Below are positions 42,906 to 52,102 of a stretch of 64,000 nucleotides of DNA, piece by piece (position 1 is the stretch's first letter; every line of letters starts with the position of its first letter). The stretch lies in NCBI GenBank assembly GCA_963708095.1, contig OY970182.1, positions 2,790,001-2,854,000 on the forward strand, given 5' to 3'. This stretch comes from JAJZVS01 sp963708095. Lineage in GTDB: Bacteria; Pseudomonadota; Alphaproteobacteria; Acetobacterales; Acetobacteraceae. Made by a program: the position numbers and the translations under genes. The notes beneath the pieces are model-generated. The model did not search any database. It was not told the DNA's origin and saw nothing but the letters and a program-made list of their open reading frames with translations.

Positions 42906-42982
42906 GGCGTATTCACTTGCGCTATCCCTTGCCCGGCTTCAAGCGGGGGGCCGGTGTCAAGCATAGGCGCGCCGGCCCGGGC

Positions 42983-43174
42983 TCAGTCCGACGGCTCCTC
43001 ACAAGGATCGAGCTGCACGACCACGGTGTTTACCAGCACCTTGCCGGCATGCAGGAAATTGACCGTAACCCGCGCCCCGATCACCGACTGCACCTGACCA
43101 GGTCCCCAATCCGGGCGCCCCGGATGGCACACCCATTGCCCGGGTTCGATGGCGGTATCGGGGGATGGGGGCAT
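42983..43174 (-). CDS. DUF3553 domain protein
   Basis: A 63-residue protein with the whole small DUF3553 domain (GQWVCHPGRPDWGPGQVQSV, NFLHAGKVLVNT). The function is unknown; the fold resembles CarD/UvrD-tail-like Tudor modules and the family is common in alphaproteobacteria. ATG 43174 is chosen because it starts the domain with a short leader. It is divergent from the chpT-like remnant and 78 bases from moaA. Confidence 0.85.
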   Translation of the reverse strand: MPPSPDTAIEPGQWVCHPGRPDWGPGQVQSVIGARVTVNFLHAGKVLVNTVVVQLDPCEEPSD

Positions 43175-43247
43175 GACGTGCTCCGGTGCGACGGAAGGGG
43201 CGCGGGCAGCGGCCGACGGTAAAATTGACGACTGTCTCAAACTATCG

Positions 43248-43413
43248 ATGGTTATCGACCGTCAGAGAAGGATTGAGACTGTGCGCGATTGCCTCCGCCT
43301 TGCCGAACTGATGTGCGCCCGGATATGCCACGATCTCGGCGGCCCGCTCGGCAGCCTGACCGATACGATCGAACTTTCGCAAGGGCAGCCGGATTCCACC
43401 GCACGCTTGAGCC
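43248..43413 (+). pseudogene. Truncated ChpT-like histidine phosphotransferase fragment
   Basis: The frame from ATG 43248 gives CLRLAELMCARICHDLGGP followed by LGSLTDTIELSQG, the first helix of the ChpT-type histidine phosphotransferase family with the phospho-accepting His in CHD. Resemblance stops near residue 55, where the frame runs into the antisense of the dehydratase gene that ends at 43427. The C-terminal helices and the catalytic-like domain are absent. In alphaproteobacteria ChpT is part of the CckA-CtrA relay. It looks like a gene cut by arrival or rearrangement of the adjacent ketosynthase cluster. A short functional protein is unlikely. Confidence 0.65.
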
Positions 43414-43426
43414 CGCCGCGACGGAA

Positions 43427-43882
43427 TTATTTGCCGTGCGTCGGGCCGGCGGGGAGTACGATGCTCGCCCGCCCGCGCAGCAGCAGCCGTCCGGTCGCCG
43501 CCCGCAGCACGAAGCCATAGATCATCCCCCCCGGCGCCGCCCCTTCCAGCCGCGCCGAGACCGCCAGCGCGCCGAACCCCGGCACGTCCAGCCGCTCGAC
43601 ACAGAGCTCGGCCCGGCGCAATGCGGCGAACCATCCGGGCAGCGGCGGGAGTTCGCCCATGTCCAGCGCGCGCAGCGCCCCATGCAGGGCAGCCGCTTGC
43701 AATCCGTATTCGATGCCACAAGCCGCGCCCAACCGGCCCTCCCGCCGCAGCGGGTTGTCGGGCGCAAGGTGGGAAGTGGCGCGGCACAGGATGTCCGTGC
43801 GATCCCAGCGCAACGCCGCGTCCAGCAGGCACATCGCCCCCTGGTGCGGGATCAGCGCGCGAATGCGACCGGGGCCGAGCAT
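43427..43882 (-). CDS. 3-hydroxyacyl-ACP dehydratase-like protein (ApeP type)
   Basis: 151-residue hotdog-fold protein. LIPHQGAMCLLD at residues 11-20, with His13, is the signature of the dehydratases of aryl-polyene-type clusters (ApeP). GMIYGFVLRAATGRLLLRGRASIVLP is the last strand. ATG 43882 lies inside the preceding gene (31-base overlap). It is the last gene of the cluster and its stop is next to the truncated chpT fragment. Confidence 0.85.
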   Translation of the reverse strand: MLGPGRIRALIPHQGAMCLLDAALRWDRTDILCRATSHLAPDNPLRREGRLGAACGIEYGLQAAALHGALRALDMGELPPLPGWFAALRRAELCVERLDVPGFGALAVSARLEGAAPGGMIYGFVLRAATGRLLLRGRASIVLPAGPTHGK

Positions 43883-44739
43883 GGTTTCAGCTCCACATCC
43901 ACCCGCCCGTCGAACAGGGCGAGCGAAACGCGGTCTGCGCGACGGGCAGCAAGGACCTCCAACAGCCGCAGCGACCGCGCCGCCGGATTGGCGCCCGCCA
44001 GGTCGTGCAACTCGCGCCGCTGCGGCAGCACCCACGCTGTAGCCGCCGGCGCGGCAACGAATTCGAGCCCGAACTCGGCCAACACCGCGCCGCCGGCGCT
44101 GTGTGACGCAGCAGTGGTCAGCGATGGTCGTTCCGCGGCGGGCAGCGATGACGCCTCTGCCGCCGGCGCGAGCACCAGTGCGGTCGCGAACGCGAAACGC
44201 GTGCCGCGCAGCGCCATCATTGGCGGCGGCACCGGCAAGTCGAAGACCACCAGCAGCACCGGCTCTCCGGCGCTGCACACCTCCGCCGTCGCCCGTAGCA
44301 GGCCGGCGGCGAAACTGCCGTCATGTCCGCTCAGGCACGTAACCGGCGCCCGCGAAGCGGTCGCGATCGTCCAGTAGCCGGCCGCCGCGTTATGCACCGA
44401 GTTGTGGAACTGGGTGGGCGAGACCTGCGGCGTCTCGCTCGCCAGAGTTTCGAGCAACGCCCCCACCACGGCACCATCCCCGTTCGAGGTGGCGAAGACC
44501 CCCGGGATGCTGCCGGCGGCGAGCCCGGCCCCGACGCAAGCCTCGGCCGCGACCGTCAGCGCCAGTCGCGCCGCGGCGCCGGCCCGCCGCCGTTCCGCCG
44601 GGGGCAGCAACGCCGGCGCAGGCGGCAGGTGCTCGCCCGGCTGCCAGGGCGCCGCACCGGCCAGCACCGCCCGCGCCGCGGCCCAGCCGGCGAACCCCGG
44701 CCCCCAGACGCCCACCCCGCGGATCGCCGCCCGGATCAC
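43852..44739 (-). CDS. Beta-ketoacyl synthase chain-length factor
   Basis: 295-residue protein with only the N-terminal ketosynthase-like domain (PF13723 type), as in ApeC proteins that form a heterodimer with a ketosynthase and set chain length. The SPTQFHNSVHNAAAGYWTIAT segment is characteristic. It begins with GTG at 44739, overlapping the ketosynthase stop (GTGA). The protein lacks the Cys-His-His ketosynthase triad, in line with a non-condensing partner. Confidence 0.85.
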   Translation of the reverse strand: MIRAAIRGVGVWGPGFAGWAAARAVLAGAAPWQPGEHLPPAPALLPPAERRRAGAAARLALTVAAEACVGAGLAAGSIPGVFATSNGDGAVVGALLETLASETPQVSPTQFHNSVHNAAAGYWTIATASRAPVTCLSGHDGSFAAGLLRATAEVCSAGEPVLLVVFDLPVPPPMMALRGTRFAFATALVLAPAAEASSLPAAERPSLTTAASHSAGGAVLAEFGLEFVAAPAATAWVLPQRRELHDLAGANPAARSLRLLEVLAARRADRVSLALFDGRVDVELKPCSAPVAFAR

Positions 44740-45920
44740 GCCGCCCCCAGCACGAGGCTGCAATTGATCCCACCGAACCCGAACGAATTGCTGATCACCC
44801 GGCGCACCGGCGCCGTCGCATTCGCGGTCAAGATGCGGGCGCGCAACGCCGGATCGGGCGCATCGAGACCGAGGCAGCCGGGCAGCAGCCCCTCCCGGAC
44901 GCACAGCGCCGCGATCAGCGCCTCCAACACCCCGGCCGCGCCCAAGGTGTGGCCGGACCAGCCCTTGGTCGCGCTGCACGGCGTGTCGATCCCGAACACC
45001 GAGGCCACCGCCGTATCCTCCATCGCATCGTTCTGCGGCGTGCCGGTCCCGTGGAGGTTCACATAGTCGATGTCCCCCGGCGCCAGTCCGGCGGCGACGA
45101 GCGCCGCCCGCATCGCCGCCGCAGCGCCGATCCCCTCGGGATGCGGGGCAGACATGTGGTGGCCGTCGCTGCTGGCCCCGCTGCCGAGCAGCGCCATCCC
45201 CTCGCCCGTTTGTTCCAGCAGCACGAAGCCCGCCGCCTCGCCGACCGACAGCCCGGCACGATCAGCGGCACATGGCCGGCAGGGCACCGGGGAGATCAGC
45301 TCCAACGCCGCGAACCCGCGCAGGGTCATACCGCACAGACTGTCCGCGCCGCCGACCACCGCGGCGTCGACGAGCCCGGCGGCGATCAGCATCGCCGCGT
45401 CGGCAAACGCCTTGGCCGAGGACGCGCAGGCGGTAGAGACGACGAAGGCCGGGCCTTCGAGCCTGAGCGCCGCAGCAACGAAGCGGGCGAGCGCCGCCAT
45501 GTCGTAGGTGTGTGCATAGTCAAACCAAGCCGGCAGCACGCCGGTCAGGGGATCGCGGTCGCGATACGCCGCCTCGCCGGAGAGGATCCCCGAGGTGCTG
45601 GTGCCCAGCACCACCGCGATGCGCGCGGCCCCATACCGGGCCCGGGCGGCGGCGACCGTGTCGACGAATCCGTCGGTGCGCAGTGCGAGATCGGCCAGCC
45701 GGTGATTGCGACAGTCGAAGCGGGCAAGCGCCGGCGGCAGAGTATGCGTCTCGATCCCGTCAACCTGGCCGACATAGCCGAAATCGACGCCGGCAAACGC
45801 GCAGCGACGCAGCCCCGAGCGGCGCGCGCGCAACGCGGCGAGCGTCGCTTCCGTGCCGCGCCCCATGGCGCTGACCATGGTGGAGGCCGTCAGGAACAAC
45901 GGGCGCGCGCGCGTGTTCAC
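44736..45920 (-). CDS. Beta-ketoacyl-ACP synthase (aryl-polyene type)
   Basis: 394-residue condensing enzyme. The triad is intact: Cys165 in STACASSAK, His290 in NLHGTGTP, His324 in GWSGHTLGA; SNSFGFGGINCSLVLG closes the fold. It starts with GTG 45920, directly abutting the MMPL exporter stop. With the chain-length factor it should extend an acyl chain on the ACP encoded at 52.1-52.4 kb. Confidence 0.93.
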   Translation of the reverse strand: MNTRARPLFLTASTMVSAMGRGTEATLAALRARRSGLRRCAFAGVDFGYVGQVDGIETHTLPPALARFDCRNHRLADLALRTDGFVDTVAAARARYGAARIAVVLGTSTSGILSGEAAYRDRDPLTGVLPAWFDYAHTYDMAALARFVAAALRLEGPAFVVSTACASSAKAFADAAMLIAAGLVDAAVVGGADSLCGMTLRGFAALELISPVPCRPCAADRAGLSVGEAAGFVLLEQTGEGMALLGSGASSDGHHMSAPHPEGIGAAAAMRAALVAAGLAPGDIDYVNLHGTGTPQNDAMEDTAVASVFGIDTPCSATKGWSGHTLGAAGVLEALIAALCVREGLLPGCLGLDAPDPALRARILTANATAPVRRVISNSFGFGGINCSLVLGAA

Positions 45921-48497
45921 CTACGCGCGGCCCCGGTGACGATCATGTGGGTCGGATCCTGCATTCAGCCCCCCCTCCCTGACGGGTCCCGGCCACCGGC
46001 CGGCGAACAGGAACGCGGTTATCATGGACGCAGCGGCCCCGATGACAACCGCGACGCCGATCTGGCGCAACAGCGGCGTGCGCGCGGTAGCGAGCAGGCC
46101 GAACGTCAGCAGCGTCATGGCGTTGCAGGTCATCAAGGTGCGCAGGGTGCGCGCCCGCTCCTCGGCGTCCAACCTCGCACGGGCAAAAAACAAAGCATAA
46201 TCCAGCCCGACCCCTGCGGCGAACTGCAAAGCGACGATCTGCAACAGGGAGAATCGCACGCCGATGACGGTCAACAGCGCCACCGCGAGCAGCAGCGCCG
46301 CCAGCACGGCACCCGCCACCCGCAGCACATGCCAAGGATCGCGCAGCCCCAGCACCAGGAGGATCACGGCCGCCAGCCCGCCCCAACCGAGCCGGCGGAG
46401 CGCCGCGGCGGTGGAACCGGTGACGATCCGGCTGGTCTCCGCCGCCACGTCGACATAAAGGACCCCAGCCGCCCGCAGCCGCGCGGCCACGAAGGCCGGG
46501 TCGGTCACACCCTCGGGCGCGATCAGCCCGTACCAGCGTTCAGCCCCCGGGCGCACAGCCCCTTGGGGCCCTTCCGCCTGGCCATCGCGGCGAAACAGGA
46601 GCGCCGCCAGCCTGGCCGCCAGCACGGGATCGCTCACCGCCCCCGGTCCGAGCGGCGCGGCGCGGCGGGCGGCCGCCACATCGGCGAGGAAGGGCGCGAA
46701 CGCCGCGCTCCGGAAGCCCAGGCCAATGGCCGCGGTCTGCAGCCGCCGCGCCAACACCTCGGACGGCGGCAGCGCCGCCTGGCGGGCCCGCTGCGTGGCG
46801 CGGCTCGGCAACAGCCGGGCAGCATCCTCGACACCCGCCATCTTACCTGCCGCGCGCAACCCGGCGAGCACTGGGGCCAGACGTTCTTCGGCCTGTAGGA
46901 CCGCCTCGGCGCTCGCGCCCTCGATCAGGCCGAGCTGACCCGCGTCCGGAGCGCCGACCTCGACGCGCAACTGCGCATCGGCGGCTAACGCGGGCGCGGG
47001 CACCGGGCTCAACGCCGCCAGGTCATGCGCGGTGCGCGGGCCGCCGGAGATCACCAGGATCAGCGCAGCCGCGGCGCAGATGGCGAAGCCGAGCGGGCGG
47101 AAGCGCCGCCAGGGCTCGATCCGCCACACCAGCGCGACGTCGCCGAAGGCCACCGGCGCCAGGTCCGCGGCCACGATCAGCGGCGGCAACAGGAAACCGG
47201 TGGCGAGCGTCGCCGTCGCCAGCCCGGTCACGGCGAACAGGCCCAACTGCCCGATCGCCGGAAACCCGGCGAACACCATGCCGGAAAGCCCGAGGATCGC
47301 GGTCGCCGCCGCGAGGGCGAAGGCCTGGCCGATGCGGCGGAAGGTGGCCGAGGGCGCCTCGCCCGGCTTGCGATGGCCGACCAGCAGCACCGGGTAATCG
47401 ACGCTCACCCCAAGCATGGTCATGCCGAAGCCGAACGCGATCCCTTGCACCGAGCCGTAGACGGCCTGCACCGCGAGACCCGCCGCCCCCAGCCCTAGGA
47501 CGATCGGGATAGCGATCGCGGCGATCACGAGCGGCGCCCGGAACCGCCACAGCAGCAGCGCGACGACGATCAGGGCAGAGAGGATCGACAGCCGCTCGGC
47601 ATCCGCCCGCACCGCCTGCGCGGCGGCGGCGCTCAGGATCGCCGTGCCGCCAAGGACCAATCGCGCCCCGGGCGGTGCCACCGTGGCGAAAGCGGTGCGG
47701 ATAGCGGCGATCGCCCGTCCCTGGGCGGTAAGATCCGTGCCGCCCGCCCGCGTCTCCGCCAGGATAAGCGCCCGCGGCCGGCCTGCTGCCCGGTCGGCGG
47801 CAAACCACACGCCATCGGCGACGCCGATATGGCTGCCGCCCATCCAGACCCGGGCCACCGCAAGGAAAGCCCCCGGCGGATCAGCCAGCCCGAAATGCTC
47901 CACCAGCGGCGCCGCCGAGGACCGCAGACCGACGAGCAGCCGCTGCAGATCGGCTCGCAATGCCCCGGTGGTGAAGGCCTCGGGCGTGACGGCCGGGGAG
48001 AGCAGGAAGCGGTGCGCGAACAGGAACTGCGCCTCGGGCGAGGCTGCGAGGCTGCCGGCGCCGTTGCGCACCAGCGTGAACGCCCCTGTGGCGGCGAGCC
48101 GGGCGGTGAGCGTACGGCTCGCTTGCGCAAGCTGCGCCTGGCTCGGGTGCCGCTGGGCTAGTTGCGTTTGGGCACGCTGCGTCGGAGTAAGCCCGGGAGG
48201 GGCAAGCCGGGCCGCTGGCGGACCCTCGATCCCGATCAGAATCAGGCGGTTGGCGGCGCCCGAGCGAAGTTCGCGCAGCATGAAACGGGCTGCCGGGTCC
48301 TGCCCGCGCGGAAGCAACGCAGCCATGTCGGTGCGGATCCGACAGAGGCTCAGGGCGAGGCCGGTGAACAGCAGGGCGAATGCCAGCGCAAGCAGGATCG
48401 GCAGCCGACGGGGCCGGGGCGGCGGCGTGCGCCCGCGGGACGCGCCCACCGGGCTGGGCGGGATCGGCGGCCCGGCGGTCGGGAAGGACCGGGTCAC
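45921..48497 (-). CDS. MMPL family exporter (ApeM-like)
   Basis: 858-residue RND-superfamily transporter of the MMPL/HpnN type, with a first helix near residues 33-50, large periplasmic domains, and two sets of membrane helices (about 290-440 and 700-845). The segments GVSVDYPVLLVGHR and GVGLDYALFFARAR in each half contain the Asp-Tyr pair typical of the family. In aryl-polyene clusters this pump is thought to move the lipid across the inner membrane. It starts with GTG 48497. Confidence 0.88.
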   Translation of the reverse strand: MTRSFPTAGPPIPPSPVGASRGRTPPPRPRRLPILLALAFALLFTGLALSLCRIRTDMAALLPRGQDPAARFMLRELRSGAANRLILIGIEGPPAARLAPPGLTPTQRAQTQLAQRHPSQAQLAQASRTLTARLAATGAFTLVRNGAGSLAASPEAQFLFAHRFLLSPAVTPEAFTTGALRADLQRLLVGLRSSAAPLVEHFGLADPPGAFLAVARVWMGGSHIGVADGVWFAADRAAGRPRALILAETRAGGTDLTAQGRAIAAIRTAFATVAPPGARLVLGGTAILSAAAAQAVRADAERLSILSALIVVALLLWRFRAPLVIAAIAIPIVLGLGAAGLAVQAVYGSVQGIAFGFGMTMLGVSVDYPVLLVGHRKPGEAPSATFRRIGQAFALAAATAILGLSGMVFAGFPAIGQLGLFAVTGLATATLATGFLLPPLIVAADLAPVAFGDVALVWRIEPWRRFRPLGFAICAAAALILVISGGPRTAHDLAALSPVPAPALAADAQLRVEVGAPDAGQLGLIEGASAEAVLQAEERLAPVLAGLRAAGKMAGVEDAARLLPSRATQRARQAALPPSEVLARRLQTAAIGLGFRSAAFAPFLADVAAARRAAPLGPGAVSDPVLAARLAALLFRRDGQAEGPQGAVRPGAERWYGLIAPEGVTDPAFVAARLRAAGVLYVDVAAETSRIVTGSTAAALRRLGWGGLAAVILLVLGLRDPWHVLRVAGAVLAALLLAVALLTVIGVRFSLLQIVALQFAAGVGLDYALFFARARLDAEERARTLRTLMTCNAMTLLTFGLLATARTPLLRQIGVAVVIGAAASMITAFLFAGRWPGPVREGGLNAGSDPHDRHRGRA

Positions 48498-48530
48498 GCG
48501 CGGGCGGGAACGGTCATGCGATGCCCACGA

Positions 48531-49220
48531 TCATGCGGGGTGGATGGTCATGACGGAGGTATCGCCGTTGGCCTCGACCATGCGCAGGCGGGTCAACCGC
48601 GCCCCCGCGCCGTCGACCACCGCTTCGCGGATGAATTTCGCCAGGGCAGCGGAGCGCGGGCGCAGGGTGAGCCGCCAGACCGCCTGCGTGCCGGTCGCTG
48701 CAACGTGGTACCAGCGCCGCAGCCCGGGCAGGTCGCCGGCAAGCGTGCCCAGGATCGCTTCCACCAGCGCGCCGATCGCCGGTTCGGCGGCAAGCACGAT
48801 GGTGCGCGTGGCACCATCGTTGGTGAGCCACAACTTTCCGGCGCGCACCACCAGCACCTCGGGTTGCGGCCATTCGGTAATCTTCTCCAACCGGTCGGGC
48901 CGGCGGTAGGCGAGCCGGCCGGAGCTTTGCAGCGGAATGCGCAAGGCGGCGAGGGTCTTCTCTTCGGTGAACCGGGCCTGGCTCTGCTGTACCGCGGCAA
49001 GGCGACGCATCACCGTCGCCAGCAAGGACGCGTCGGGCGAAACCCCCGCGAGGACAGGATCGGACTGAACATACGGGGCGTGCTCAAGGGTAACCCCGCG
49101 CGAGCCGTCCAACCGGTGACCCAGGTCGTTCCCGCCAGCCGGCCCTGGCTCAGTCCCCCGGGCCAGCTTCGACCACACGAAGGGGCCGAGCAGCAGCAGC
49201 AGTCGCAGACGGGCGTGCAT
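48531..49220 (-). CDS. LolA-like outer-membrane lipoprotein carrier protein
   Basis: 229-residue periplasmic protein with a short signal sequence (LRLLLLLGPFVWS) and the LolA-type half-barrel: ATVMRRLAAVQQSQARFTEEKTL, LQSSGRLAYRRPDRLEKIT and LTLRPRSAALAKFI. In aryl-polyene clusters such carriers are presumed to take the product to the outer membrane. The chosen start lies 71 bases inside the acyltransferase gene in another frame; a later start would remove the signal sequence. Confidence 0.82.
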   Translation of the reverse strand: MHARLRLLLLLGPFVWSKLARGTEPGPAGGNDLGHRLDGSRGVTLEHAPYVQSDPVLAGVSPDASLLATVMRRLAAVQQSQARFTEEKTLAALRIPLQSSGRLAYRRPDRLEKITEWPQPEVLVVRAGKLWLTNDGATRTIVLAAEPAIGALVEAILGTLAGDLPGLRRWYHVAATGTQAVWRLTLRPRSAALAKFIREAVVDGAGARLTRLRMVEANGDTSVMTIHPA

Positions 49221-50187
49221 TCGCCGGAGCCTCCCGGGTTGGACCCCACAGATCGTGGAAATTGAACCATTGGAACGGATACGCCCGCGCGCGCTCCGCA
49301 AGCCGGTCGGCATAGCACAGGACCGCCCGGTGCAGCGCCGCCGCCCGATCGGCGCGCGGCAAGTCGAGCCGCGTCGCGAACGGGTCGAACCGCAGCTCGT
49401 AGTGCCGCGGCTTGGTGCACAGGCCGAAGAACAGCAGCACCGGCGCCTCGAGGCCGGCGGCGAGCAGGAAGGGCCCGGCCGGGAAGTCGGCCTCGGCGCC
49501 AAGGAACGGCACCCGCACCCGGCGGAACGCACCGCCACTCCCCCCCGCCGCGGTACCGGCCCGCATCGGCGGTTCCGGCGCGCGATCGGCGAGGATGCCG
49601 ACGATCTCCCCGCGCAAGATCGCCTCGCGCACCTGCAGCATCGCCTCCGGCGCGCCGATCTCGATTACCGAGGCGGCGAGCGTCGGGTCGAGTTTTTCCA
49701 TTGCCCGGCTGAACCCCCCGCGATTGGCGCGATACATCAGCATGCGCACCGGTACCGGCGCGGTGCGGCCGAACGCGCGTAACGCCTCGAAACTGCCGAG
49801 ATGGCCGCCGAGCAGCACAACGCCGCGCCCTTGCGCGATCGCGGCGTCGAGATGCTCCAGCCCCGTCACCGACAGACTGAAATCCTCGGTTCGGCCGGCG
49901 AGGAAGAACGCCCGGTCGAGTAGCATCGCGGCGAAGCTGTGGAGGTGGCGAAACACCCGGGCCGCACCCGCCGGTCGGCCCAACGTCCGGCCGAGGAAGC
50001 AGGCGGAGGCGCGTCGCGCAGTCGGTGCGGCAAGGAAGAAATAAGCGGTGATCGGGTAGAGCAGCAGCCGTCCGGTACGCCAACCGAGACGCAGCGCGAG
50101 CCAGATCATCAGGCGGCTCAGCAGGGCGTTGCCGCGCTCGGCGCGGTGGTTCCAGGCCGGGGGAGACGGGGCCAGGGCGGCGGTCAC
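49150..50187 (-). CDS. Acyltransferase, lysophospholipid/LpxL-like
   Basis: 345-residue membrane-associated acyltransferase. An N-terminal hydrophobic segment (GRLLLYPITAYFFLAAP) precedes the LpxL/HtrB-like core with GGHLGSFEALR (HxxxxE motif variant) near residue 140 and ILADRAPEPP. It starts with GTG 50187, overlapping the dehydratase stop (GTGA). It probably transfers the finished acyl chain to a lipid carrier, as ApeK-type enzymes do. The 3' end overlaps the LolA-like gene by 71 bases. Confidence 0.82.
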   Translation of the reverse strand: MTAALAPSPPAWNHRAERGNALLSRLMIWLALRLGWRTGRLLLYPITAYFFLAAPTARRASACFLGRTLGRPAGAARVFRHLHSFAAMLLDRAFFLAGRTEDFSLSVTGLEHLDAAIAQGRGVVLLGGHLGSFEALRAFGRTAPVPVRMLMYRANRGGFSRAMEKLDPTLAASVIEIGAPEAMLQVREAILRGEIVGILADRAPEPPMRAGTAAGGSGGAFRRVRVPFLGAEADFPAGPFLLAAGLEAPVLLFFGLCTKPRHYELRFDPFATRLDLPRADRAAALHRAVLCYADRLAERARAYPFQWFNFHDLWGPTREAPANARPSATAAAARPLRVVEAGPGD

Positions 50188-50588
50188 GACAGCGGGTCCG
50201 CCGGCGCCGCGATCCAGGTGGCGCGGCCGGAGAGCACCCGGCTGCCGTCTGCCTCCGCGTGGAAACTGGCCTGCCCAGGGGCGGTTTCGGTCCAGCGCAG
50301 CGCCACCACTTGGCCGGGCCGGACGGGAGCGATGAATTTCACCGCCTCCAGGACCAGGGTCGCAGGCTGCGCCGGACGCAGCGCGACGGTCAGCATGTCG
50401 AGCAACAGCACGCCGGGCAGGATCGGCTGGCCGGGGAAATGCCCGGCGAGGCAGGGATCGTCCGGGTCGACCCGCAGCACCACCTCCGGGTCGCGGCGCT
50501 GGTCCGCACCTGCCCTCGGCGGATCGGTCTCCCGCGGGGTGCCTCGCGCCGGGTCGATTCCCCACGGTTCCGGCGGCGGGGTGATCAC
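50184..50588 (-). CDS. 3-hydroxyacyl-ACP dehydratase (FabZ/FabA-like, ApeI type)
   Basis: 134-residue hotdog dehydratase with the central-helix motif LAGHFPGQPILPGVLLLD, including the catalytic His. It is the second dehydratase of the cluster, which fits repeated formation of trans double bonds without reduction. ATGA overlaps connect it to the ligase upstream and the acyltransferase downstream. Confidence 0.86.
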   Translation of the reverse strand: MITPPPEPWGIDPARGTPRETDPPRAGADQRRDPEVVLRVDPDDPCLAGHFPGQPILPGVLLLDMLTVALRPAQPATLVLEAVKFIAPVRPGQVVALRWTETAPGQASFHAEADGSRVLSGRATWIAAPADPLS

Positions 50589-52096
50589 GCGGTGTCCCCG
50601 CCCGGGAGCCGCGCCTGCAATTCGGCAAAGGCGCGGGCCGGCAGCTTGCCGAGCGGATCGCGCGGCAGTCGGTCGAGCCGGATCACGCGCCGTGGCAGGA
50701 AAAGCGGATCGATGCGGGTGCGCAGCTCCGCCAGGATCGCCTCCGCCGGCAGGTCGGGCGCCACTGCGAAGACGAGTAGCCGGGCGGTCGGGCGCGTCTC
50801 CAGATCGTCTGGGGCTACGAAAATCCCGTCCTCCACGCCGGCGATGCCGGTCAGGACGCGGGTGAGACCGGCGAGCGAGGCACGGCGCCCGCCGAGCTTG
50901 ATCAAGTCGCCATTGCGTCCGAGCAGGCGGAAGCGCGTCGCATCCAGCAGGTCCAGCCGATCGTTGAGAGGGAAGGGCGCGCTGAACGGCGCCCGCACGA
51001 CGACGAGGCTGCCCGGCGCAACGTGCCCGTCCACCTCCGGGTTATCGGTTGTTGCCTCTGTCGCCCGGTTATGGCCGGACGCCGCGCTGTCTGACGCCCC
51101 CCGGTCCGACGCCTCCGCGTCCGGCGCCGGCAACGGATCGAGCCGCACCCGCGGATAGCAGCGCCAGGTCGGCCCGGCGACGGTGCGGCGGCTGGCGATC
51201 GAGCCCACTTCGGTCGCCCCGAAAATCTCCCACATCTCGGTGCCCCAGCGCCGTTCGGCCTGATCGGCCATCGCCGGGTCGAGCGGCGCGGTCGCGGAGA
51301 TCACCCGCGCCAGCGGCGGCGACGCGATGTCGGCGCCCAGCAGCGCGCGCAGTTGCAGCGGTGTGGTGACGAGCACGCGCGGGGCCGGGCAGGCGGCCAG
51401 CGCGGCGGCGACATCGACCGGATAGAAGGCCGGGCCGCACCAGCTTGCCGCCGCGGCGTGGAACGGCAGCAGCACGGTCGTCTCGAACCCGTACATGTGC
51501 TGCGGCGGCACGGTGCCGATGATGGCGGCCGGCTGCGTCGCGGCCAAGCCGAAGCGGCGCCCGGCATCACGCGAGCGCGCCGCCAGTGCGCCCCAGCGCT
51601 TGTGGTGCCCGACCGGCTCGCCCGTGCTGCCCGAGGTGAAGACGATGGCGGCGAGCCGGTCCGCCGGGATCATCGGGACAGCGGCGGCAAGCTCACCACG
51701 GCGCGTCATATTCGCGGGCTGCGAAGCAACCGCCGACACGGGCAACACCGGCACGGGCATCGCCACAGCCGTATCGCTGAGCGCGATCAGACCCGGGAAA
51801 CGCTCCGCCAGCGCCGCAAGCCAGGCGGGCGAGCGGTCTCCGGTGAGCAGGCTCACCCGCCCGCGCAGCAGGCAGGCGGCGAAGCCGAGGGCAAAGCAAT
51901 AGCGATCCACGCAGAGGTTGAGTACCGGCCCCTGCCCCGGCATCCCGTCCGGCATCAACTCCGGCAGGGTCGCGGCCAGGCGCACAGCCTCGGCGAAGAA
52001 GGCGGCGGCGGTCACCGGACCGTTGGGGCGGTGGAACAGGACCGCCTCAGGCGGGCGGCCCAGCAATGGGACCACGGGTCCCGAAGGCACCGGCAT
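50585..52096 (-). CDS. AMP-dependent acyl/aryl-ACP ligase
   Basis: 503-residue adenylate-forming enzyme. The P-loop motif is IVFTSGSTGEPVGHHKRW, then IFGATEVGSIASRR, the Asp of LNDRLDLL and the C-terminal LPRDPLGKLPARAF with the catalytic Lys. It probably activates the starter acid and loads it on the neighbouring ACP, seven bases upstream. The starter (aryl or fatty acid) cannot be told. No aromatic ammonia-lyase or aryl-forming enzyme lies in the cluster. Confidence 0.87.
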   Translation of the reverse strand: MPVPSGPVVPLLGRPPEAVLFHRPNGPVTAAAFFAEAVRLAATLPELMPDGMPGQGPVLNLCVDRYCFALGFAACLLRGRVSLLTGDRSPAWLAALAERFPGLIALSDTAVAMPVPVLPVSAVASQPANMTRRGELAAAVPMIPADRLAAIVFTSGSTGEPVGHHKRWGALAARSRDAGRRFGLAATQPAAIIGTVPPQHMYGFETTVLLPFHAAAASWCGPAFYPVDVAAALAACPAPRVLVTTPLQLRALLGADIASPPLARVISATAPLDPAMADQAERRWGTEMWEIFGATEVGSIASRRTVAGPTWRCYPRVRLDPLPAPDAEASDRGASDSAASGHNRATEATTDNPEVDGHVAPGSLVVVRAPFSAPFPLNDRLDLLDATRFRLLGRNGDLIKLGGRRASLAGLTRVLTGIAGVEDGIFVAPDDLETRPTARLLVFAVAPDLPAEAILAELRTRIDPLFLPRRVIRLDRLPRDPLGKLPARAFAELQARLPGGDTA

Positions 52097-52102
52097 CCGA
52101 GG

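Noticed and set aside
43427..44278. Extended 283-residue frame for the last dehydratase
   Set aside because: The upstream part is antisense-like or overlapping the chain-length-factor gene in another frame; the conserved hotdog protein begins at 43882.
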